This document shows positions 1 to 6,628 of a stretch of 64,000 bases of DNA, piece by piece. Below the pieces are notes generated by a model that searched no databases, was not told where the DNA came from, and saw nothing but the letters and a program-made list of their open reading frames with translations. A program made the position numbers and the translations under genes. Source of the DNA: a virus. Where the stretch lies: positions 45,486-109,485 of IMG/VR virus record IMGVR_UViG_3300021471_000006, one strand, 5' to 3'. The first letter of the stretch is position 1, and every line of letters begins with the position of its first letter.

Positions 1-1
1 A

Positions 2-154
2 GGATGCTTTACAGCTTTAGCTTATATAGATAATCATTGGACATTCTGGATTTTTTTACTATTAGAGCTTACAGTATTTTTGTTTGACGAGAGTCTAAGA
101 AAATTTTTAGAAGAAGGTGAGAATTTTGAAGTTAAAGAAAGGCAAAATAATTAA
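2..154 (+). CDS. C-terminal part of a membrane protein (partial)
   Basis: An open frame enters from the left edge and stops at TAA 152-154, giving 50 visible residues. It contains a hydrophobic stretch (FWIFLLLELTVFLF) followed by a charged tail, so the end of a membrane-anchored protein is likely. The next gene starts inside it, as is usual here. No family is recognised. Confidence 0.5.
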   Translation, partial: GCFTALAYIDNHWTFWIFLLLELTVFLFDESLRKFLEEGENFEVKERQNN

Positions 155-503
155 ATACTTGAAGTTTCTTAATAAATATAAAGAGCTAGTAGGTTTTGCT
201 GGATGGAAAGTATTTTTGTATAACAAAGTTGAGCCTAATGATTCTATAGCTAGAATCTGGGCAGATGCCGCCGAAAAGGAGCTAGAAATCTATCTGTTTG
301 AAAGTTTTCTAGAACTGTCTGACGACCAGCAAAAGAATGTCTTGTTTCATGAGTTAGTCCATGCGAGAGTTGCTTATTTTAGAGTATTATCTAACAGGGC
401 AACTGGCTTTCTTGAAGAAGACTTGGTCAATGATTTGGTTAGAGGATTTGAGAAATTTGGTGATTTTAAATGGCTAAAAACACGAAGGAGCAAGAGTACA
501 TAG
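126..503 (+). CDS. Small HExxH metallopeptidase-like protein
   Basis: The protein is about 125 residues with one clear zinc-peptidase signature, HELVH (His75, Glu76, His79 counted from the TTG start), inside a predicted helix (VLFHELVHARVAYF). The TTG at 126 is chosen because GGTGA (116-120) precedes it with good spacing; the GTG at 117 overlaps that site. It is far shorter than most secreted proteases and has no signal peptide, so a cytoplasmic peptidase-like role is inferred. Its end overlaps the nuclease gene that follows. A second, unrelated-looking HExxH protein lies at 28932-29312. The substrate is unknown. Confidence 0.5.
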   Translation: MKLKKGKIIKYLKFLNKYKELVGFAGWKVFLYNKVEPNDSIARIWADAAEKELEIYLFESFLELSDDQQKNVLFHELVHARVAYFRVLSNRATGFLEEDLVNDLVRGFEKFGDFKWLKTRRSKST

Positions 504-781
504 ACGACCTAGAAGCAAGAGTAGGCAGATTTTATACTGAAACAAAAAGAAATCTAAGATTTAGTGCAAGAGGCGAGTGTGGAGAGATAGACTTCATGGG
601 ACGTGCAGCAAACAACGGCTGGCATGTTTATGAGATAAAGGCTACAGGCCATTCCAGAGCTTTAAAAAGAGCCAGAAAGCAGCTGGAAAGAGCTAAAAGA
701 TGCCTGCCATATCAAGTCTCGGACTTGTTTATTTATATAGGGAGCTGTCAAGAGCTGATACCATATAGAGGACAAAAATGA
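470..781 (+). CDS. PD-(D/E)XK nuclease-like protein
   Basis: A 103-residue protein with the arrangement expected of a minimal PD-(D/E)XK nuclease: Glu39-Ile-Asp41 (GEIDF) followed after a short loop by VYEIKA, with Glu55 and Lys57 as the ExK pair, then a basic helix (SRALKRARKQLERAKR) suited to DNA contact. Families of this size include Holliday junction resolvases and VRR/NERD-like nucleases. The exact substrate cannot be told. It overlaps the metallopeptidase-like gene by 34 bases and the next gene by an ATGA, so the three are probably translated together. Confidence 0.6.
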   Translation: MAKNTKEQEYIDDLEARVGRFYTETKRNLRFSARGECGEIDFMGRAANNGWHVYEIKATGHSRALKRARKQLERAKRCLPYQVSDLFIYIGSCQELIPYRGQK

Positions 782-927
782 TTCGTTATTCTAGAGCAGG
801 CATCCCATATGGGCAGTATGAGAAAGCAGAGAAAAAATATATTGAGAAACCAAATTCGGTGGGCTGGACTAATATTCTTTTAGTTGGGCTCTTAGCTCTT
901 GTAATATTGTTGTATCTGTTAACATAG
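778..927 (+). CDS. Small single-span membrane protein
   Basis: A 49-residue ORF starting at the ATG of an ATGA overlap with the nuclease gene. A polar N-terminus is followed by one strong hydrophobic helix (NILLVGLLALVILLYLL) that reaches almost to the C-terminus. This is a tail-anchored topology. Function unknown. Confidence 0.55.
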   Translation: MIRYSRAGIPYGQYEKAEKKYIEKPNSVGWTNILLVGLLALVILLYLLT

Positions 928-1408
928 TCAATAAGCTGCAGCTCGTAACACCAAAAAACTGGCTTTTTTCTCCCGAACCCGGGAAACTAGAAGTATCTTC
1001 TATTTAGATTAACTTCTCATAACAAAAATGGTTCTCCAGGAGTACCGAGGACGGCGAAATGGCTAAAACTTCTCTCCAGCTACACACGGCGTACTATTCT
1101 TTATACGCCATAAAGCAGAATGACGCCACTTCAAGCAAGACTGTTACTACTATGTAGTGGTTGCGGCGGAGTCGCCATTATCTCGACAATTATCTGTAAA
1201 ATCTCGTGTCGCCATTTTATCGACACTCTAAAAACTGTTACTACTAATAAGTAATAAACTACTGTTACTACTGCCTAGTGAAACAAGCTTCTCTTTATAA
1301 ATCTTTTGGTTTTAAACGTCTTTTTTTGTCTTTACTTCCTAGTAGTAAAAAGTGCTTTTTCTCGTCTTAAAAAACCGTTTCACTATTAATAAGTAACAAC
1401 CCAAAAAC
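928..1408. other. Non-coding region with repeats and palindromes
   Basis: About 480 bases without a convincing gene. It holds a small hairpin (TCCCG/CGGGA near 971-984), three copies of CTGTTACTACT, two copies of a GTCGCCATT...TCGAC element, and a TATA-like CTTTATAAATC near 1294-1304. The density of short repeats just upstream of a promoter suggests a control or replication region (inference). Confidence 0.5.
1141..1272. repeat. Iterons and two hyphenated palindromes
   Basis: CTGTTACTACT occurs at 1141-1151, 1235-1245 and 1262-1272. Between them lie two related palindromes: 1171-1187 (arms GTCG/CGAC) and 1206-1226 (perfect arms GTGTCG/CGACAC around nine bases). They look like protein binding sites, either an operator for the promoter at 1409-1422 or iterons of an origin. 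Confidence 0.5.
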
Positions 1409-1422
1409 AAAACATTTAAATA
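1409..1422 (+). promoter_or_regulatory. Archaeal TATA promoter of the 1445 gene
   Basis: AAAACATTTAAATA matches the A-rich upstream plus TATA pattern seen through the window. The ATG lies about 30 bases downstream, where transcription should start, so the message is probably leaderless. Confidence 0.65.
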
Positions 1423-1444
1423 CTTACTAAAATACTATATACTT

Positions 1445-2026
1445 ATGGCAACAGCGAAAACAAACAAAAGCAAACAAGCCAGAACTAATAAAATAAATGT
1501 GGTGTTGTCAAAAATGACAAAACAAAATGACTTTAAGAAAGTTGAAACAAAAGACTTAAATTCTGGCAACGTGGCATATTTTGAAAATAGCCATACGCCA
1601 GCAATAGAAAATGGTGCATACGTACACCATAGACCAAGTGAAGCAGTTTGGTTCACTGTGGACGCAATGAAAAAAATACAAGACAAGCTTGGCGTGGACT
1701 TTATGACAGTAAGTCCAATGAGAGCCACAATACAAGCTTTTAGAAAGCTTGGTGTAGAACTAGAAACAGAAGACTTTAATCGTTCTGCAAAAGCTGGATT
1801 ACCAGCTGTGGCAAGTGATGACACAATAGAACTTAAAGAACTACAACTAGCAGTACAGAAACTTTATGCGCCAGATGGCAAAAGAAAACCACAAATAAGC
1901 AAAGAAGACTTAATACAGAAATTTAAAGAGAGTGGCTTAACAGATGAGCAGATAAGAAAAGTAATTCCAAGCTACAAAGAAGTAAGCGTATTAGATAAGC
2001 TTACTGAATTAATTAAAAATATTTAA
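1445..2026 (+). CDS. Unknown 193-residue basic protein
   Basis: A monocistronic gene with its own TATA box and a hairpin terminator, and no Shine-Dalgarno site, which fits a leaderless message. The protein has a Lys/Thr-rich N-terminus, a middle domain (about residues 40-110) with GAYVHHRPSEAVWFTVDAM, and a C-terminal part with two predicted helices, including LTDEQIRKVIPSY and KLTELIKNI. It carries no motif I recognise. The isolated promoter beneath a repeat-rich control region suggests a strongly or specially regulated gene, for example a regulator or DNA-binding protein (inference). Confidence 0.65.
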   Translation: MATAKTNKSKQARTNKINVVLSKMTKQNDFKKVETKDLNSGNVAYFENSHTPAIENGAYVHHRPSEAVWFTVDAMKKIQDKLGVDFMTVSPMRATIQAFRKLGVELETEDFNRSAKAGLPAVASDDTIELKELQLAVQKLYAPDGKRKPQISKEDLIQKFKESGLTDEQIRKVIPSYKEVSVLDKLTELIKNI

Positions 2027-2055
2027 GTGGCGAAAAGCCACTTTTTTATTTTTTT
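2027..2055 (+). terminator. Hairpin terminator with T-run
   Basis: GTGGC (2027-2031) pairs with GCCAC (2037-2041) around CGAAAA-type loop bases and is followed by a run of T. It starts directly after the stop codon of the 1445 gene. Confidence 0.7.
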
Positions 2056-2074
2056 AATGGAGAGTGAAGCAAAA

Positions 2075-2179
2075 ATGACATACACAATACAAGAGAACAA
2101 GATAATAAGCGAAAAGACCATAGAGCAAATCTCTTTAGAAGTTGGCTTAAGCTTAATAAATGGAGTGTGGAAAAAATGA
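2075..2179 (+). CDS. Small hypothetical protein (34 aa)
   Basis: The ATG at 2075 follows GGAGAGTGA. It encodes 34 residues (MTYTIQENKIISEKTIEQ...) with no recognised motif. It is the first of three tiny genes chained by ATGA overlaps, which supports translation. Confidence 0.45.
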   Translation: MTYTIQENKIISEKTIEQISLEVGLSLINGVWKK

Positions 2180-2307
2180 TTTTTTTTATTTTTAATTATA
2201 TTCGGAAACAGCTGACTTTTTACAGTTGGCAACACTTTAAGAGCGAAATAAAACAGCGTTTTAGAGAATGGAACTTAACTGATTTAATAGGAGCGTTTAT
2301 ACAATGA
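2176..2307 (+). CDS. Small hypothetical protein (43 aa)
   Basis: Starts in an ATGA overlap with the preceding gene. It encodes 43 residues: a short hydrophobic start (MIFFIFNYI) and then a basic, aromatic segment (FKSEIKQRFREWNL), possibly a membrane-surface peptide. Function unknown. Confidence 0.4.
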   Translation: MIFFIFNYIRKQLTFYSWQHFKSEIKQRFREWNLTDLIGAFIQ

Positions 2308-2444
2308 AACCACCAAGACCACCAAGACAGAATATAATAAACGTATGTTATCGTTACTTAGTACTATATTTATACTTAGTGAGTTTTATAATTGGTTACT
2401 TGATGGCTCACATCTACTACTCAGTTAAGAAACGTCTTAGCTGA
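2304..2444 (+). CDS. Small membrane protein (46 aa)
   Basis: The third member of the ATGA chain. A proline-rich basic N-terminus (MKPPRPPRQN) precedes one hydrophobic helix (YLVLYLYLVSFIIGYLMAHIYY). A T-rich tract follows the stop. Function unknown. Confidence 0.5.
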   Translation: MKPPRPPRQNIINVCYRYLVLYLYLVSFIIGYLMAHIYYSVKKRLS

Positions 2445-2480
2445 GCCCTTTTCTTTTTTACTACTGATAGATAGTGAACC

Positions 2481-2560
2481 GACGTCTCTCTGGAGCCGAG
2501 GGGAGGAGAGCAGTGGACATTATAGGCAGTCCAAACCTAGGCGACGCCTGTCCTAGATAG
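2481..2560. repeat. GC-rich repeat cluster
   Basis: This non-coding stretch contains a diverged reversed copy of the dispersed B repeat (CCGACGTCTCTCTGG) followed by GAGCCGAGGGGAGGAGAG, which resembles the A repeat GCCGAGGCGAGGAGAG, and a GGCGACGCCTGTCC element. Its GC content is far above that of the neighbours. Confidence 0.5.
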
Positions 2561-2593
2561 AGAGGCAGCACCACTAGAACCTTGTAATATATA

Positions 2594-2608
2594 GAAATAT
2601 TTATAAAC
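2594..2608 (+). promoter_or_regulatory. Archaeal TATA promoter of the acetyltransferase gene
   Basis: GAAATATTTATAAAC, about 30 bases before the ATG at 2630. There is no Shine-Dalgarno site, so a leaderless message is likely. Confidence 0.65.
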
Positions 2609-2629
2609 GCAAATGTATTAAACAGACAC

Positions 2630-3172
2630 ATGAAACTAATTAATGGCACTTTCAACGATTATAAAGTTCTTGCTAGTTATCACTATTTAGATAGACCATA
2701 TTATATCACTTCTGTTTATAGTCTTGTCAAAGATAATATTATAATTGGAGTACTTGTTGCTGGCTTGCCATATCCAAACTGCAGAGCCAGAGATAAGAGA
2801 ATTAACAAGATGAACATAACTTCTATTAAGAGAATAGTCATACTGCCAAAATATAGACATAATGGCTATGCTACACTTATGTTAAAAGAGTTTCTTAAAG
2901 TGGCAAAGACCAAATACGTTGAGATAATAGCAAAAGAACAGTTAGAGCCACTATTTAAGAACGCTGGTTTTAAGACCAAGAGATATATTAACTATAAGAA
3001 TGAAAAGAAAGTCTATGCCATCAGCAGTCGCCAGAATGACGCCTGTTCAAGACAAAACGGTATTTTCCGGGAGGTGTTAAGAGTGTATGATGAAAACGAG
3101 CCGGTAGAGTTTGGTGCTACATACTCAGAGGCATATCCAGATGACTGTGGACTAGACATCTACGGCGATTAA
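2630..3172 (+). CDS. GNAT-family N-acetyltransferase-like protein
   Basis: A 180-residue protein. The acetyl-CoA binding motif A is visible as IKRIVILPKYRHNGYATLMLKEFL (about residues 64-87, split here by the R/Q-x-x-G-x-A pattern), followed by the strand and helix order of GNAT enzymes (YVEIIAKEQLEPLFKNAGF). It resembles the C-terminal half of the COG2401-type fusion at 39523. The C-terminal 45 residues are acidic and outside the fold. A copy of the dispersed B repeat (3032-3043) lies within the coding sequence at the junction between fold and tail. The acceptor substrate is unknown. Confidence 0.65.
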   Translation: MKLINGTFNDYKVLASYHYLDRPYYITSVYSLVKDNIIIGVLVAGLPYPNCRARDKRINKMNITSIKRIVILPKYRHNGYATLMLKEFLKVAKTKYVEIIAKEQLEPLFKNAGFKTKRYINYKNEKKVYAISSRQNDACSRQNGIFREVLRVYDENEPVEFGATYSEAYPDDCGLDIYGD

Positions 3173-3202
3173 TTTTTTTTCAAATTATGATAGTCGCCTC
3201 GG

Positions 3203-3236
3203 TCCGGCGTCATTCTAGCCGAGCCGAGGAAAGCTA
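3203..3236. repeat. Dispersed repeat, reversed B copy plus A copy
   Basis: CCGGCGTCATTCTAG (reverse of CTAGAATGACGCCGG) is followed at once by CCGAGCCGAGGA, an A-type element. The same pair order is seen at 4733-4755. Confidence 0.6.
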
Positions 3237-3278
3237 CAAACACATATAGACAGGCAGAAAAGAAAGTTTGGCCGCTCG

Positions 3279-3311
3279 CGCCTCGGCAAGGTCGGTGCCA
3301 GTGCCGAGGCG
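3279..3311. terminator. GC-rich inverted repeat between convergent genes
   Basis: CGCCTCGGCA (3279-3288) and TGCCGAGGCG (3302-3311) form a perfect 10-bp stem with a 13-base loop. It lies just downstream of the minus-strand gene 3338-3619 and after the plus-strand acetyltransferase gene, so a two-way terminator is plausible. One arm matches the A repeat (GCCGAGGCGAGG). Confidence 0.5.
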
Positions 3312-3337
3312 AGGTTGGCACTTTTGGACAAAAAAAA

Positions 3338-3619
3338 TTATCGTTTTTTTGGGCGAATTATCCAAATGCCATCAACAGTCGTTGGTGCAGAGCCACTTTT
3401 ATTTAATCTAACTTCTGTATATGTTGGATATTGTGCTCTAAAACCAGCCCTTATACATCTTAATCGTTCTTTACTGTCTATTGCGTGTCTTGTAAACTGA
3501 TGTGGATTAAAGCAGATAACGTGATGACTTTCCACATATTGCTTTAGTCTTGTCAGTTTAGCTATTCGTTCATCTAATATATCCAATACAACGGACTTAT
3601 CTAATGTTCTCATTGCCAT
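3338..3619 (-). CDS. Unknown protein (about 93 aa) on the minus strand
   Basis: One of two minus-strand genes in the left half. A TATA box lies about 30 bases upstream, so the message is nearly leaderless and the ATG at 3619 is the likely start (upstream TTG and GTG codons are possible). The protein begins with a helix (VVLDILDERIAKLTRLKQYVESHHV) and has a basic second half ending IWIIRPKKR. No family is recognised. Confidence 0.55.
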   Translation of the reverse strand: MAMRTLDKSVVLDILDERIAKLTRLKQYVESHHVICFNPHQFTRHAIDSKERLRCIRAGFRAQYPTYTEVRLNKSGSAPTTVDGIWIIRPKKR

Positions 3620-3643
3620 CACCAATATAATATAATATTTTCC

Positions 3644-3660
3644 TATTTATAAACTTTTTG
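3644..3660 (-). promoter_or_regulatory. TATA promoter of the 3338-3619 gene
   Basis: Read on the minus strand the sequence is CAAAAAGTTTATAAATAGG, an A-rich BRE-like element plus TATA box, about 26 bases before the start codon. Confidence 0.6.
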
Positions 3661-3763
3661 TTTTTTTATTTAGGCGATTTCTGGACAGAAAACTTTGTTT
3701 GAGTCGGCGTCTTTCTGGCCTGCCCTGGGAGAGGGACTTTTGGCTAAATAAAAAAAATATGGG

Positions 3764-3934
3764 TCACATATTACAATAGGCGGCTATGATAGCTTCTATC
3801 TCTAGAGCCGTATTGTAATATTTTAGACAGTCTTTATCGCACCAGTGGCGCCCAGAACTATCTGTATAAGGCTCTGTAAGTTCTGTCTTACACCAGCCGC
3901 ATTTAATTACTTTCTCAGGCGTTAATAGTTCCAT
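3764..3934 (-). CDS. Small zinc-finger protein (56 aa)
   Basis: A minus-strand ORF of 56 residues starting at ATG 3934, with GGTGA five bases upstream. Cys pairs CGWC and CDKDC, about 20 residues apart, form a treble-clef or ribbon-like zinc site, followed by a helix (YYNTALEIEAIIAAY). It has its own strong promoter. It may bind nucleic acid or a host protein. Confidence 0.6.
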   Translation of the reverse strand: MELLTPEKVIKCGWCKTELTEPYTDSSGRHWCDKDCLKYYNTALEIEAIIAAYCNM

Positions 3935-3965
3935 TTTTATCACCAGCTTATATAAATACTTTAAG

Positions 3966-3981
3966 CTTTATAAATGTTTCG
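3966..3981 (-). promoter_or_regulatory. Consensus promoter (minus strand)
   Basis: Read on the minus strand this is CGAAACATTTATAAAG, the best match to the BRE/TATA consensus in the window. It is about 32 bases upstream of ATG 3934 and leaves a short leader that contains GGTGA. Confidence 0.7.
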
Positions 3982-4007
3982 AAAATTTGACGGCTTAAAA
4001 GGAATGG

Positions 4008-4021
4008 AAAATTTTATAAAT
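4008..4021 (+). promoter_or_regulatory. TATA promoter of the 4155 gene
   Basis: GAAAATTTTATAAAT directs transcription rightwards, back to back with the minus-strand promoter at 3966-3981. It gives a leader of roughly 115 bases. Confidence 0.55.
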
Positions 4022-4068
4022 GGTAATTGCTTAATCTCTCTTGTAGTTAAATAAATTAGTTTAACTAT

Positions 4069-4121
4069 GGCGGTGGAAATTTTACCCCCCAAAACACAAC
4101 AAAGTAATTCTTTCCACCGTC
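4069..4121 (+). promoter_or_regulatory. Leader hairpin
   Basis: CGGTGGAAA (4071-4079) pairs perfectly with TTTCCACCG (4111-4119), and two more outer pairs are possible. The loop contains a run of six C. It lies in the untranslated leader upstream of GGAGGTGA and could control translation or act as a protein site. Confidence 0.5.
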
Positions 4122-4154
4122 TTAAACTCTCATAAACTTATGGAGGTGAGAACA

Positions 4155-4430
4155 ATGGGAGCAGAAATAAAAGAAATACCCTACCAAAGGGGACCGAAAG
4201 CTGGACAAATGGCTCCGCCTAGATTATTTCTTTCTAGAGGAACCAAGACTCCAAGTGATACAGCATTTAGGCTGACACACAAGACAGCTAAATTAGTGTT
4301 AGCCAACATAGGCAACATAGAGAAATATGTTAGCTTTATGGAGAACCGTGGAACAAAAACAGTTGCGGCAGCTGACAGCAGTAAATCCGATATCGTTAGT
4401 GAGATAGTTGACCTAGTAAAACAACTTTAA
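4155..4430 (+). CDS. Unknown 91-residue protein
   Basis: The ATG at 4155 is preferred because GGAGGTGA (4142-4149) stands just before it; the ATG at 4140 overlaps that site. The protein has a basic start (YQRGPKAGQMAPPRLF), a middle part with LTHKTAKLVLANIGNIEKYVSFM, and an acidic-amphipathic C-terminal helix (SDIVSEIVDLVKQL) comparable in kind to the end of the 1445 protein. Function unknown. The structured leader suggests regulation. Confidence 0.6.
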   Translation: MGAEIKEIPYQRGPKAGQMAPPRLFLSRGTKTPSDTAFRLTHKTAKLVLANIGNIEKYVSFMENRGTKTVAAADSSKSDIVSEIVDLVKQL

Positions 4431-4431
4431 A

Positions 4432-4686
4432 ATGCCCAATAGAGTATATGTCAGAGACGGCAGATATTTGATTAGACTGTCTGAGGCGACGCCAGAGCAA
4501 CGCCGGACCTGTGACCGGGTCATCTTGGACAATAAATTTGAGGTCATTAAGGTGATACCCGCCAAGAAACTCAGGCTTATTGATGCAAACCTGAGCCTAG
4601 TTAATCCGGTAGATAGAAACAAGTTAACCATCGGAGATGTTACAGGTTTTAATAAGCCAGAAGATAGGCTAATACAACTTATTTAG
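4432..4686 (+). CDS. Unknown 84-residue protein
   Basis: Starts one base after the preceding stop, without a clear Shine-Dalgarno site, so re-initiation is likely. The sequence is strand-rich (RVYVRDGRYLIRL... VILDNKFEVIKVIPAKKLRLIDANLSLV). Its GC content in the middle is above that of its neighbours. No family is recognised. Confidence 0.5.
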   Translation: MPNRVYVRDGRYLIRLSEATPEQRRTCDRVILDNKFEVIKVIPAKKLRLIDANLSLVNPVDRNKLTIGDVTGFNKPEDRLIQLI

Positions 4687-5251
4687 TTTCTTTTTCTTTT
4701 TTTTTCAATTTTTTAGATGGGGCTACTGCCGTCCGGCGTCATTCTGGCCGAGGCAAGGTGAACCCATCCGCCTTACCGGCGGCTATACGCACGCCGTTAG
4801 AGAGCCTCAGGCATCCAGCCTTAGGCGCACAGTGGACGGCTGACGCCGGGCAACTATCTGTAACAGTAAGACATCTATCTAGGGTAGGTGGCTAGGTGGA
4901 TAGGGACAGTTTTCCAGCACCATTTAGCCGTACCAGCTGATAGTTATTTCACTACTTTCTAACCGTATCTTATTGTATAGACATACATAGTTGCCCGTGG
5001 GCTTCTATCTAGTCGCACTTACTCACACGCCGATAGGAATTCTTTATACATTTATTATATACTGATAGTTGCCCGAGGAGCGTGTGGAACGCAGGTAAAT
5101 ATGGCAAAAATCGAGGTTCTCTCCCACCCTAATAAAACTACTTGGGGCATATAAAACGCCAACCTACATATATAGGATTGCGTCAGGTTGAAATAGCTTT
5201 GATACCCTAGTTTAATATAGTTTTTGATATACTTTAGGCGACTTTTGAATA
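4687..5251. other. Long GC-rich non-coding region
   Basis: About 570 bases with no convincing ORF. It begins with T-runs, then a reversed B plus A repeat pair (4733-4755) and a partial B copy (4841-4849). It also holds CGGGCAACTAT (about 4847-4857) and its complement ATAGTTGCCCG twice (about 4989 and 5058). Its GC content stands out against the window average. In AT-rich genomes such islands may mark structured RNA (inference). Confidence 0.5.
4733..4755. repeat. Dispersed repeat, reversed B copy plus A copy
   Basis: CCGGCGTCATTCTGG is the reverse complement of CCAGAATGACGCCGG, and GCCGAGGCAAGG follows it. It is the same arrangement as at 3203-3236. Confidence 0.6.
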
Positions 5252-5266
5252 GAAAAATTTATAAAT
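5252..5266 (+). promoter_or_regulatory. TATA promoter of the 5344 gene
   Basis: GAAAAATTTATAAAT lies about 78 bases before the GTG start and leaves a leader that contains CGGAGGT. Confidence 0.6.
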
Positions 5267-5343
5267 GGTTTTTCACTATTAGCTACTGTCAGCAAGACAA
5301 CACCACTAAGTCGGGCTGAACAAGCTAACGGAGGTCGATATAA

Positions 5344-6105
5344 GTGGCAAAAGAAAAACCAGCACGTAAAATAGAGGTTAAAAGTTCCTCATTGGGAAAC
5401 TTTATCTACTATGCACGTGATACACCTAAAGAAACTACGTTTGGGCACAGTTTCTTTGGAACAATAGACGCAAGAGGACTTAATTTGCTACAAGCAAATA
5501 AAGTACCCGTATATAGTGCGAAAGAGTATTGCGACGCCCTAGCACAAGCACTAACATTGCTTATGCGACAACACAACAAGAACGCACCCGCATTTCCAAG
5601 AGAGTTCTTGGGTAGTAGAGGTCCGTCTTGGAAAACTTCTAGAGAGAGAGAGGGAAACGAAATCTATATAGACGGAGTAAGATTTTACCCTGAAATAAAA
5701 CAGAGATATGAAGAGGCAGAGAGATTGAAAGAACTTGCTAAACAGCAAAAAGCAGTAAAAGTAGAAACGCCTAAAGTAGTTGCACAACCACAAACAATAG
5801 AGGTAGAGATGCCTCAGGCAGTACCATCTGCTCCGACACAAGTAGTAACAGCAAAACCACAAGCAGTAAATACACCCGTTACAGCAGTTGCAGATAGCAC
5901 AAAAGACCCGGATGCTGAAGCCGTCAGAAAAATTCTAACAGCAAGAGATACAAAGAATTTTACCGACAAGCAGATACAAGAGGCTTTAGTAGCTAAATAC
6001 GGGAAACAAAGAGGAGCAGAATTGTGGAACAAGGCAATAGCTTCTCTAACACCGACAACACCAACAGTTCCAGAGATACCCGTGCCACCACAAATTGATT
6101 TATAA
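5344..6105 (+). CDS. Unknown 253-residue protein with Pro/Val-rich linker
   Basis: The start is GTG at 5344, eight bases after GGAGGT. Residues 1-130 form a compact domain (GNFIYYARDTPKETTFGHSFFGTIDARGLNLL... YIDGVRFYPEIKQRYEE). Residues 135-195 are a repetitive linker rich in Pro, Val, Gln and Thr. Residues 195-235 form a small helical domain (DAEAVRKILTARDTKNFTDKQIQEALVAKYG), and a proline-rich end follows. Own promoter and terminator. The two-domain plus flexible linker design suggests a scaffold or DNA-binding role, but no family is recognised. Confidence 0.65.
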   Translation: MAKEKPARKIEVKSSSLGNFIYYARDTPKETTFGHSFFGTIDARGLNLLQANKVPVYSAKEYCDALAQALTLLMRQHNKNAPAFPREFLGSRGPSWKTSREREGNEIYIDGVRFYPEIKQRYEEAERLKELAKQQKAVKVETPKVVAQPQTIEVEMPQAVPSAPTQVVTAKPQAVNTPVTAVADSTKDPDAEAVRKILTARDTKNFTDKQIQEALVAKYGKQRGAELWNKAIASLTPTTPTVPEIPVPPQIDL

Positions 6106-6106
6106 G

Positions 6107-6132
6107 AGGGGATTTTTCCCCTTTTTATTTTT
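6107..6132 (+). terminator. Hairpin terminator
   Basis: GGGGA (6108-6112) pairs with TCCCC (6117-6121) around TTTT, followed by T-runs, directly after the 5344 gene. Confidence 0.7.
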
Positions 6133-6148
6133 TTAAGAGGTAAACAAA

Positions 6149-6271
6149 ATGAACGAATATGGAATAAGACCCGAGTCTCAGCCCTATGTGTGTTCAAAAT
6201 GTGGAATAAGTTTTAATAGTAGAGGAGAATTATTTGAGCATAAACAATTAATACACAAAAGAGGCGATTAA
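6149..6271 (+). CDS. C2H2 zinc-finger protein (40 aa)
   Basis: The ATG at 6149 follows AGAGGT. Almost the whole protein is one classical C2H2 finger: CSKC, then FNSRGELFEH and a second His (QLIH), the spacing of DNA-binding fingers. Single-finger proteins of this kind are common in archaeal viruses and often act as regulators. First gene of a short operon. Confidence 0.65.
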   Translation: MNEYGIRPESQPYVCSKCGISFNSRGELFEHKQLIHKRGD

Positions 6272-6272
6272 A

Positions 6273-6368
6273 ATGAACTACTGTATTAAATGCGGAAAAA
6301 GAACAAGCACTTATAGGACTTTTTGTAGTGATAAATGTAGAGGTGAATTTTATGGTAACATTTGCTAA
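6273..6368 (+). CDS. Tiny zinc protein (31 aa)
   Basis: Starts one base after the preceding stop. CIKC and CSDKC pairs within 31 residues make a minimal zinc-binding unit. Function unknown. Confidence 0.5.
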   Translation: MNYCIKCGKRTSTYRTFCSDKCRGEFYGNIC

Positions 6369-6435
6369 AAAAGGACATCCTAAGGATTGTGAATGCCGAA
6401 TATGTGTATGGAATTTTTCAGATAGACGGAGGTAA
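6352..6435 (+). CDS. Tiny Cys-rich protein (27 aa)
   Basis: The ATG at 6352 follows AGGTGA and overlaps the previous gene by 17 bases. It encodes 27 residues with CECRIC and a basic end. It is plausible as a zinc-binding peptide, but very short. Confidence 0.35.
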   Translation: MVTFAKKGHPKDCECRICVWNFSDRRR

Positions 6436-6440
6436 GTAAA

Positions 6441-6626
6441 ATGTCTAGAAAGAAAATGAAAACAAGAACAAACCCTAAGAAGGAAAAATATAGGGCACTT
6501 AAAACCCCTGATAGTGAGAAAGGCAGATATAAGCCAAAAGTTCCAGAACTAACACCCGAGCAAAGAAAACAAAAACTCTGGAATGAGAGAAAAATAAATC
6601 GGTTCTTTAGAAGAAGGAGGAGATGA
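6441..6626 (+). CDS. Small, very basic protein (61 aa)
   Basis: The ATG at 6441 follows GGAGGTAAGT. The protein is about one third Lys/Arg and ends in FFRRRRR. It is probably disordered and nucleic-acid binding. It overlaps the RadC-like gene. Confidence 0.5.
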   Translation: MSRKKMKTRTNPKKEKYRALKTPDSEKGRYKPKVPELTPEQRKQKLWNERKINRFFRRRRR

Positions 6627-6628
6627 AA

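Noticed and set aside
1141-1272. CRISPR array
   Set aside because: Repeats are only 11-21 bases, the spacing is uneven, and there are just two or three copies with no cas genes except a lone Cas4/RecB-like nuclease.
1435-1824. Minus-strand ORF opposite the 1445 gene
   Set aside because: The plus strand has a promoter, a leaderless start and a terminator; the antisense ORF has none.
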